Below, in pieces: positions 1 to 5,403 of a stretch of 20,336 bases of DNA (within the stretch, counting starts at the first letter, position 1; each line of letters opens with the position of its first letter). The notes beneath the pieces are model-generated. The model made no database searches and was not told where the DNA came from. It saw nothing but the letters and a program-made list of their open reading frames with translations. Source of the DNA: a virus. The translations under genes and the position numbers were made by a program. The DNA is taken from the IMG/VR virus record IMGVR_UViG_3300045425_000037, positions 1-20,336 of that record, one strand, 5' to 3'.

Positions 1-1
1 C

Positions 2-211
2 TTCGTCACCGCCGACCTGCCGAACCCGCCTGCGTCCTACGGCGTGGACTCCGCGTCTGCCACCTACCAGGGCATCACGCTGCGTTTCCAGCAGGGGTTC
101 AACATGGTCAACGACGAGTTCATGTCGCGGTTTGACATCGTATGGGGCGGCGGCATTTTGCGTCCCGAGCTCGCCGTTCGCATCCCCGCAACCATCACCC
201 CCGGATTCTAA
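2..211 (+). CDS. Major capsid (coat) protein, P22 coat-like family, C-terminal end only
   Basis: The frame is open from the left edge and gives 69 residues before TAA at 209-211; the 5' part lies outside the window. The visible tail contains FVTADLPNPP, then a GITLRF stretch, an FMSRFDIVWGG stretch and ILRPELAVRIP. Many relatives of the P22 coat end in this way (…TADL…GISLR…RFDVLYG…RPELACR…), in the part of the HK97-fold shell protein close to the C-terminus. Position supports the call: the P22-type gp4 and gp10 homologues follow on the same strand. A strong ribosome site (AAGGAG) for the next gene starts at the stop codon. The assignment rests on recalled family pattern plus synteny; another HK97-fold coat family is possible. 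Confidence 0.72.
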   Translation, partial: FVTADLPNPPASYGVDSASATYQGITLRFQQGFNMVNDEFMSRFDIVWGGGILRPELAVRIPATITPGF

Positions 212-223
212 GGAGAAACCGAC

Positions 224-439
224 ATGACCGTACTTGCAGTAGATACCCAGCCGTCCGTTTGGGCGGCTGCACCTGGCACCGACGAGGGCGCGCTCCTCGG
301 TCGGAATTCCACGTCGAAGATCGGCTTCTTCGGCACCACCCCCGTTGTCCGGGGCGCGGTGTTCGACCTGTCGAGTGGCACCGTGGCCGAACTGGCCGCT
401 ATCCTCGCTGCCTACGGCCTCATCACGACCCAGGCTTAA
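224..439 (+). CDS. Small phage protein downstream of the coat gene (possible capsid accessory protein)
   Basis: This is a 71-aa protein with an ATG start 8 bases after an AAGGAG ribosome site. It contains the segment SKIGFFGTTPVV near residues 31-42 and a short C-terminal helix ending LAAYGLITT. Short proteins with a K-I-G-F-(F/Y)-G-x-T-P-V-V segment are commonly found next to phage capsid genes and are sometimes labelled head-fibre or capsid accessory proteins. I recognise that pattern but cannot assign a proven function. There is no signal peptide or membrane segment. It lies 12 bases after the coat stop and 10 bases before the next gene, so it is presumably co-expressed with the shell protein. 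Confidence 0.72.
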   Translation: MTVLAVDTQPSVWAAAPGTDEGALLGRNSTSKIGFFGTTPVVRGAVFDLSSGTVAELAAILAAYGLITTQA

Positions 440-449
440 GGAGGGCGAC

Positions 450-686
450 ATGGCTACCGAAAAGAAGCATGCGCTCTACCTGATGCCGCTCAAGGACGGG
501 CAATATGGGCCGGTCGAGCTGATCGCTGCCGATGAAGTCGAGGCCAAGCGGGCCGAAGGCTACGTTGACCCGATCGGCAAGAAGGCCAACGGCGAGGAGT
601 GGAATGCGGAAGCTGACCTCTCCGGACAGGACGCCGCGTCGGGAGCGGGCAGGCGGAAAGAGCCTGCAGCCAAGGCGAAAAAGTAA
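450..686 (+). CDS. Hypothetical 78-aa protein with Lys/Ala-rich tail
   Basis: The ATG at 450 is preceded by AAGGAGGG, a near-perfect ribosome site, which decides this start over an upstream in-frame ATG at 345 that lies inside the preceding gene. The protein begins MATEKKHALYLMPLKDGQ, has a mixed alpha/beta-looking middle and ends in a charged low-complexity tail (GRRKEPAAKAKK). I do not recognise the family. Its place between the coat gene and the gp4-like adaptor suggests a head-related or accessory role, but nothing in the sequence proves it. A hairpin terminator follows its stop codon after 7 bases. Confidence 0.7.
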   Translation: MATEKKHALYLMPLKDGQYGPVELIAADEVEAKRAEGYVDPIGKKANGEEWNAEADLSGQDAASGAGRRKEPAAKAKK

Positions 687-693
687 GACAATG

Positions 694-720
694 GCGGGGC
701 CGGGAATCGGCCCCGCTTTC
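694..720 (+). terminator. Rho-independent terminator after the capsid block
   Basis: The eight-base stem GCGGGGCC (694-701) pairs perfectly with GGCCCCGC (709-716) around a seven-base loop and is followed by TTTC. The U-tract is short, so termination is probably partial. It sits in the 47-base gap between the 78-aa gene and the gp4-like gene, where it could lower transcription of tail genes relative to the coat gene. Confidence 0.72.
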
Positions 721-733
721 TACGAGGTGATCC

Positions 734-1153
734 ATGACCACCGCATCCGAAATTATCACCGACGCCTTCCTGCTGATCCGATCGAACGATCCGGGCGAGG
801 CGCTGGAAGAATACGACTTTGCCCAAGGCAAGCGCGTCTTGAACCGCATGCTACGGCGCTGGGAGGCCAACGGCATTTCGATTGGCTGGCAGGACATCGA
901 ATTACCAACTGACGCTATCCCGGCGCCTCCCGAGTCCGAGGAAGCGATCATCTACAACCTGGCCGTCAAGCTGCGTGCAATCTACGGTGCCACGCTGGAG
1001 GAGGATGTCATCTCTCTGGCCCGCAACGGTTATGCGCAACTGCTGCGCGATGTGTTCACTGCGGCGCCGCCCATTCAGATCACGTCCGCCCCCTGCCCGA
1101 GCAACGGTATTGCTGGCGTCCGCTGGAATATCTACAGCGATAGCCCGTACTGA
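734..1153 (+). CDS. P22 gp4-like head-tail adaptor (tail accessory factor)
   Basis: This 139-aa protein starts at ATG 734 behind GAGGTGA. It opens with an ASEIITDAFLLIRSNDPGE stretch, followed by residues giving 'LNRMLRRWEANGISIGW' and later 'EEAIIYNLAVKLRAIYG'. This helical arrangement is typical of the P22 gp4 family, whose members form a ring beneath the portal, close the DNA-filled head and give the tail its docking site. P22 gp4 is 166 aa, so this copy is slightly short. Its stop shares a base with the start of the gp10-like gene (TGATG), as expected for a co-translated pair. The call rests on N-terminal pattern, size and order. Confidence 0.85.
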   Translation: MTTASEIITDAFLLIRSNDPGEALEEYDFAQGKRVLNRMLRRWEANGISIGWQDIELPTDAIPAPPESEEAIIYNLAVKLRAIYGATLEEDVISLARNGYAQLLRDVFTAAPPIQITSAPCPSNGIAGVRWNIYSDSPY

Positions 1154-3570
1154 TGCGCTACACACCTCTTGACTTGCTGGGCGGCTCCAACGTTGACGAC
1201 AACGTGGCGTGGTCGCGCGAGGACACGATCAATTACATCCCGCAGAAGGCGTCCTCCAGTGGCGCGCGTACTGAGCATGAGTTCCGCGATGCGCCGGGCT
1301 TGAAGCCGTTTGTCATGGGACCGACGGGCGCCGGACCGGTACGCGGCTCACACGACTGCGAGGGAAAGCATTTCGTGGTCATGGGATCGACCTTCTACCA
1401 GATCACCACTGCGGGCGTCGCCATTCCGATTGGCACGATTCCCGGCACGCAGCGGGTCAATATCGCGCACAACCAGATCGTAGGTGGGAACGAGGTCATC
1501 ATCTCGACCGGAACGCCTAATGGGTACGTGTACAACACGGTGACGCAGGTTTTTGGCCGCATCACTGACCCCGGCTATCCTGGCGGCGGATCGGTCGATT
1601 ACATTGACACGTATCTCGTTTCCGTCGAGCCCTATGGCCGGTACTGGTTCTGGTCGGATCAGGCCAACGCGACCAGCTACAACACGCTCAACCGCACCGA
1701 GGCCGAGTCTGATCCAGACTCCATCGTCGGGCTTGCCGTCAATTCGTTCGAGGTCGTGGTGTTCGGCCAGAATACCGTGGAGTTCTTCTACAACGCAGGC
1801 GGCATCAACGGATCCACTTTCCGATCCAAAAAGGTCATGAACAACCACGGTTGCGCGGCGCGAGACAGCATCGTGAAGCTGGATAACAGCCTGTTCTGGC
1901 TGGGCGTAGATGGCATCCTGTACCGGCTCAATGGCTATCAAGCCATGCCTATCTCAAGTCCGCAGTTCACGCAGCGCATTGCTGGCCTGAACTGGGCCAA
2001 GGCGTTCGCGTTCGCCTACGAGGACCAGGGCCACGTCATCTACTACATCACGTTCCCGGATGGGCAAACCTTCGGCTATGACGTGACCACCGGGCTGATG
2101 GTTCGCCGCGAGTCCTATGGCCTGAATCGGTGGCGGCTTAACACGCTGACCAAGGTGGGCCGAAAGTGGATCGGTGGCGATTTTCAGTCGGGCTTGTTGT
2201 ACGAGGTCGATTGGAATTACCCGATGGAGGGCGAGGGCACTCCGCTGGTGCGTGAGCGCATTGGCGGGTGCGTGGCCAACAACCAGAACAAGATCGAGGT
2301 GCCGCTGGTTGAGTTGCTGTTTCAGACGGGGACCCAGGAGGTTGATCCGGTTATGTTTTCTGATCAGCCGGAAGGTCCGACGATTACCGGCGATGCGCCA
2401 GATAGTCAGGCAGGAGCCGCGTACACCTACACCTATACTGTAACTTCTGGCGACGCGCCCATTGTCCGCACCGTGATTTTCTCCGGCTCGCTGCCTCCTG
2501 GAGCCTCGTGGGATGAGGCGACGGCGACGATCACCGGACCGCTTACCACGCCGGGCAGTTACAGCTTCACCGTACAGGCCATTGACGAGAATGGCTTGAG
2601 CGCAACGGTTACTGACACGATTGAGGTAGGGGTCGTGCTGATGGGTATCGGCAGCACCGCTATTTCTACGTATCGGACGGTATTTAGCTCAGAAGGTGAC
2701 GTGTGGGCCATCACCGCGGCTGACCCTGGATTCAGTGCGGGGCTGCTCTGTCCGGTATCTGGAACGCGCTTCGTGGCGTTCAATGGCACAGGCGGCGCGG
2801 TGTCCTATACGGACAACTTTGGCGTCACGTGGGTTCCTTCGACGGGAACCTTTGCGGGTGGCGCTTGCCCTGGCAGCGATGCGCGCAACGGTGTTGTTCT
2901 AATTGGTGCAAAGACGGCGGAAAAGGTCTACCGAAGTACAGACTCCGGCGTCTCGTTTGCACCGATCACCACGACAAACTACTGGCCGAATATGCCGTTG
3001 TTCCTGACAAACAACGACGTGCTGCTCCGCGAAGACAAGACCCGAAACTACCTGATAAGCACGGACGCATTTGCGACGTTCTCGGTCGGCATGGTGTCGG
3101 ACATTGCCATCTCTGCGCGCAATGTCGGGTTCGTACATAACGGCGTTGGCGTGTTCTTGGGTCGCTCCAGCGCAATCGCAAAGCCCGCCATTGCCAAGTC
3201 AACGACAGGGGCAAGCGAGACGGTGTTCGCGTTCACCGATACCGTTGCGAACCATATTTCCGCAGGCTGCACCAATGGCAGCGTCAGTAGCCCAATGTGG
3301 GTCGTTGGCACCAGCGATGGTGAGCTCTACTGGTCGGACGACTTAGGTGTCTCGTGGACGAAATCAACCTATGTCACGCCGAGCGGCGTTGCGGTGTCAG
3401 CCCTGTGCTGGAACGGCGTCCGCTTCGTGGCCGGCACTGGCGTCAACCTCGTGCAACTGACCGCGCTGGTGCTGAACAGCGACCTTGGCAAAGACAACTG
3501 GGACGCCGTAACAAACCCCCTCGCCGCTGACGTATTCGACATTGCCTGCCTACAGCTGGTGTCCGCATGA
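1153..3570 (+). CDS. P22 gp10-like tail hub protein carrying an inserted Ig-like domain and Asp-box beta-propeller
   Basis: This is an 805-aa chimera. Residues 1-399 look like the packaged-DNA stabilisation protein gp10 of P22-like phages: an N-terminal LLGGSNVDDN, a VDYIDTYLV/YWFWSDQ region, 'SIVGLAVNSFEVVVFGQNTVEFFY', and a propeller-like series up to VELLFQTGTQEVDP. In P22 this protein forms the tail hub below gp4. Instead of the final hub strand, residues about 405-495 form an Ig-like module (AYTYTYTV, GSLPPGASWD, PGSYSFTVQAIDENG), resembling He_PIG/cadherin-like domains. Residues about 500-805 resemble an Asp-box/BNR propeller, with repeats TDNFGVTW, STDSGVSF and SDDLGVSW. The missing hub C-terminus is encoded by the next gene, which begins in the ATGA overlap. 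P22 gp10 is 472 aa, so about 400 extra residues sit here. The role of the insert is unknown; carbohydrate binding is one possibility. Confidence 0.85.
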   Translation: MRYTPLDLLGGSNVDDNVAWSREDTINYIPQKASSSGARTEHEFRDAPGLKPFVMGPTGAGPVRGSHDCEGKHFVVMGSTFYQITTAGVAIPIGTIPGTQRVNIAHNQIVGGNEVIISTGTPNGYVYNTVTQVFGRITDPGYPGGGSVDYIDTYLVSVEPYGRYWFWSDQANATSYNTLNRTEAESDPDSIVGLAVNSFEVVVFGQNTVEFFYNAGGINGSTFRSKKVMNNHGCAARDSIVKLDNSLFWLGVDGILYRLNGYQAMPISSPQFTQRIAGLNWAKAFAFAYEDQGHVIYYITFPDGQTFGYDVTTGLMVRRESYGLNRWRLNTLTKVGRKWIGGDFQSGLLYEVDWNYPMEGEGTPLVRERIGGCVANNQNKIEVPLVELLFQTGTQEVDPVMFSDQPEGPTITGDAPDSQAGAAYTYTYTVTSGDAPIVRTVIFSGSLPPGASWDEATATITGPLTTPGSYSFTVQAIDENGLSATVTDTIEVGVVLMGIGSTAISTYRTVFSSEGDVWAITAADPGFSAGLLCPVSGTRFVAFNGTGGAVSYTDNFGVTWVPSTGTFAGGACPGSDARNGVVLIGAKTAEKVYRSTDSGVSFAPITTTNYWPNMPLFLTNNDVLLREDKTRNYLISTDAFATFSVGMVSDIAISARNVGFVHNGVGVFLGRSSAIAKPAIAKSTTGASETVFAFTDTVANHISAGCTNGSVSSPMWVVGTSDGELYWSDDLGVSWTKSTYVTPSGVAVSALCWNGVRFVAGTGVNLVQLTALVLNSDLGKDNWDAVTNPLAADVFDIACLQLVSA

Positions 3571-3794
3571 GTGACCGATACATCGAATTCTGCTACTCAA
3601 AAGACGGCGGCCATACCTGGTCCAACTGGAAGCGCCGCAGCCTTGGCGAGCAGGGCGAGTACGCCGACCGCACCCGGATCCGGTTCAAGCAGCTAGGCCA
3701 ATCTCGGCAGTGGATATTCCGCTGGAGGGTATCTTCGCCTATCCTAGCGTCGTGCATGGGCGGGGTGGCTAACATGAAGGGGCTGGACGCATGA
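3567..3794 (+). CDS. Detached C-terminal segment of the gp10-like hub protein
   Basis: This 75-aa protein starts at ATG 3567 inside the ATGA overlap with the chimeric hub gene. Its core (CYSKDGGHTWSNWKRRSLG, then GEYADRTRIRFKQLGQSR and WIFRWRVSSPI) matches the C-terminal pattern of P22 gp10-family proteins: a strand pair followed by R-hydrophobic-x-(W/F)-K-x-(L/V)-G-x-x-R. In P22 gp10 the corresponding end runs YDKRVLWKRVGRIR and continues to the C-terminus. The 399 upstream hub residues plus these 75 give 474, almost the full length of P22 gp10 (472). I infer that an insertion moved the last propeller strand into a separate, translationally coupled polypeptide. There is no strong ribosome site, so expression probably depends on reinitiation. 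Confidence 0.8.
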   Translation: MSDRYIEFCYSKDGGHTWSNWKRRSLGEQGEYADRTRIRFKQLGQSRQWIFRWRVSSPILASCMGGVANMKGLDA

Positions 3795-4399
3795 GTTACT
3801 TGGTCATAGACGATTTCTGCGACGACCCTGAGCGCGTGCGAAAGTCCGCCTTCGCTGCTGGCTTCGATACGTGGAACCCGAACAAGGGGAGGGTCGGAAG
3901 TTCGGTGTACGAGGGCATGGGATTCTGGGGCGACCACGCGCTGATGCTGCGGGCGCTGATCCGTTCCGTCGGCGGTGTCGTGATCCCGAACAGCATGTTC
4001 TTCCGCGTGACGAACGTGGGCATGGAGCGGGCGTACATTCATTCGGATCGAGAGGCCGGGAACCATACCTGCATCTGCTACCTGACCGAGCATGACGAGC
4101 AGAGCGGCACGGCGTTCTACCGACACAAACGCACCGGCCTTGACGAGATGCCGTCATTTGCGCAGATGCAGGAGGACGGTATAGACGAGGAGCTGAAGGC
4201 CGATATGGTGTCCCGCGACCCTGCCAAGTGGGAGCAGACCGACTACGTGCGCGGCGCTTATAACCGGGCGCTGGTGTTCAAGGCCCCACTGTTCCACTCG
4301 CGGTTCCCACTGGAAGGCATCGGCGACAGTTTCGACAACGGGCGCTTGGTTTGGGCGAGTCATTTTTACAAGCTGGGTAATGCGGGTGAGTTGGTGTGA
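3791..4399 (+). CDS. 2-oxoglutarate/Fe(II)-dependent oxygenase-like protein (DUF6445-like)
   Basis: This 202-aa protein starts in an ATGA overlap with the detached hub segment. It shows a likely iron-binding triad: H84-S-D86 in AYIHSDREAG, and a distal H169 in PLFHSRFP followed by basic residues. The strands between them (HTCICYLTE, SGTAFYRHK, YNRALVFKAP) suit a double-stranded beta-helix fold. The arrangement recalls phage DUF6445-type oxygenases related to prolyl hydroxylases. Such enzymes oxidise protein or small-molecule substrates using 2-oxoglutarate and O2; the substrate here is unknown. It is followed through a GTGA overlap by a SET-domain gene, so the two are probably made together. 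Fold and metal site are inferred from motif spacing, not from a search. Confidence 0.75.
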   Translation: MSYLVIDDFCDDPERVRKSAFAAGFDTWNPNKGRVGSSVYEGMGFWGDHALMLRALIRSVGGVVIPNSMFFRVTNVGMERAYIHSDREAGNHTCICYLTEHDEQSGTAFYRHKRTGLDEMPSFAQMQEDGIDEELKADMVSRDPAKWEQTDYVRGAYNRALVFKAPLFHSRFPLEGIGDSFDNGRLVWASHFYKLGNAGELV

Positions 4400-4758
4400 G
4401 CGACTTCTCCGCCTTCCTTGAAGAAATCGGACTGACGCAAGCGCAGATGGATGCGGCGGCGGCTTCCATGCCTCGCCCGTTATCGCGCATGGAGGACGAG
4501 GATTATTTCGTTTCGCAGTCTGAAATCAACGGATTCGGCTGCTTCGCCTTGGAGGACATCGACGGCTTGATCGCAAGGCTTCGCACTGGCGACGACTGGC
4601 ACGAGGCTGGGCGGTTTATCAACCACTCGGCCACGCCAAACGCCGTAGCTTCAATGCAGGATGGCAACATGGTCGCGCACGGCAAGGTCGCCCGAGGCGA
4701 TGAAATCACACTGGATTACCGGCAGGTCCGGGATTGCGTATTTGGAGGCTCGAAATGA
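4396..4758 (+). CDS. Minimal SET-domain protein (candidate protein-lysine methyltransferase)
   Basis: This 120-aa protein begins with GTG in a GTGA overlap with the oxygenase-like gene. SET signatures are clear: INGFGCFA (residues 44-51, the SET-N glycine turn), GRFINHSATPNA (72-83, containing the NHS S-adenosylmethionine/pseudoknot motif) and GDEITLDY (101-108, with the likely catalytic Tyr108). The segment between the first and second motif is very short. The size is close to the 119-aa chlorella virus enzyme vSET, a functional minimal SET methyltransferase. Residues 1-40 are helical and could contact a partner or substrate. SET enzymes methylate lysines in proteins; the substrate here could be a virion protein or a host factor. 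There is no pre-SET or post-SET cysteine cluster. Confidence 0.85.
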   Translation: MSDFSAFLEEIGLTQAQMDAAAASMPRPLSRMEDEDYFVSQSEINGFGCFALEDIDGLIARLRTGDDWHEAGRFINHSATPNAVASMQDGNMVAHGKVARGDEITLDYRQVRDCVFGGSK

Positions 4759-4784
4759 AAACGACGATGAACGGCCATCGCTGA
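4755..4784 (+). other. Nine-codon ORF with a strong ribosome site at the broken start of the first ejection gene
   Basis: GGAGG at 4744-4748 lies six bases before ATG 4755, the best initiation site in the area, but that frame encodes only MKTTMNGHR before TGA (4782-4784). The ejection-protein frame is one base ahead (+1) and has no ATG, GTG or TTG upstream of codon 4939. Possible explanations are a one-base insertion, a programmed +1 shift at CGC-TGA, or a non-canonical start. Removing one base near 4769-4772 would make ATG-ACG-GCC-ATC continuous with the ejection frame. Confidence 0.5.
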
Positions 4785-5403
4785 AGTATGGGTAGCAGGC
4801 GCAACGCTCGCCGTAGGAGCCTACAGCGCGTATTCGTCCTCACAGGCGGGAAAAGACGCGGCCAACGCAGCCGGTGACGCCAGCGCGGCGCAGATTGCCG
4901 AGAATCGCAGGCAGTACGACCAAAGCCGTACGGACCAGATGCCGTTCTTGGAGGCTGGCTACGACGCCATCGGTCGCCAGCGCGCAGTCTTGGAAGGCGA
5001 CACGTCCGGATTCGATCAGTCCGCCGATTACCTGTTCCGGCGCGATCAAGGGTTCCGGGGGCTCAACGCGGGGCTTGCCGCAGAGGGCTCGGCTGGGCCA
5101 GGCGGGTTCTCAGGCGGAGCTGACGCAGACCGCATCGCGCTCGGGCAGGGATTGGCCGGTCAGGCGATCGACAGCTATTGGGCCCGGCTGGCCGGAATGG
5201 CGGGGCAAGGACAGACTGGCGCGACCAACCTCGGAGCACTCGGCGCAGGGTATGCTGGCAGCACAGGTCGAGCCTTGCAGAGTGCGGCTGATGCTCGTGG
5301 ATCGGCGTACCAGAACACCGCAAATGCGTGGAACCAGTTTGGCACTCAGGCAATCAGCACGCTAGGCGACTGGAACGAACAGAGGATTGCAGGCAATGGT
5401 TGA
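4771..5403 (+). CDS. Ejection / DNA transfer protein, P22 gp7-like position; start codon unresolved
   Basis: The frame is open from just after an in-frame TGA (4768-4770) to TGA 5401-5403, about 210 codons; P22 gp7 is 229 aa. The upstream part encodes a hydrophobic, alanine-rich start (VAGATLAVGAYSAYSSSQAG) and then AANAAGDASAAQIAENRRQYDQ. This is a common N-terminus of podovirus internal proteins that enter the cell with the DNA, so I extend the gene beyond the first in-frame ATG (4939, which would give only 154 aa). The C-terminal half is Gly/Ala/Gln-rich. The next gene begins inside it, eight bases before its end. Either the start is unusual or a frameshift separates it from the strong initiation site at 4755. 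Confidence 0.62.
   Translation, partial: TAIAEVWVAGATLAVGAYSAYSSSQAGKDAANAAGDASAAQIAENRRQYDQSRTDQMPFLEAGYDAIGRQRAVLEGDTSGFDQSADYLFRRDQGFRGLNAGLAAEGSAGPGGFSGGADADRIALGQGLAGQAIDSYWARLAGMAGQGQTGATNLGALGAGYAGSTGRALQSAADARGSAYQNTANAWNQFGTQAISTLGDWNEQRIAGNG

Noticed and set aside
1348-1941. 197-aa minus-strand frame inside the hub gene
   Set aside because: Shadow frame; no initiation signal, no motif.
3593-4126. 177-aa minus-strand frame spanning the hub end and the oxygenase gene
   Set aside because: Crosses two supported genes in antisense, with no motif or initiation site.
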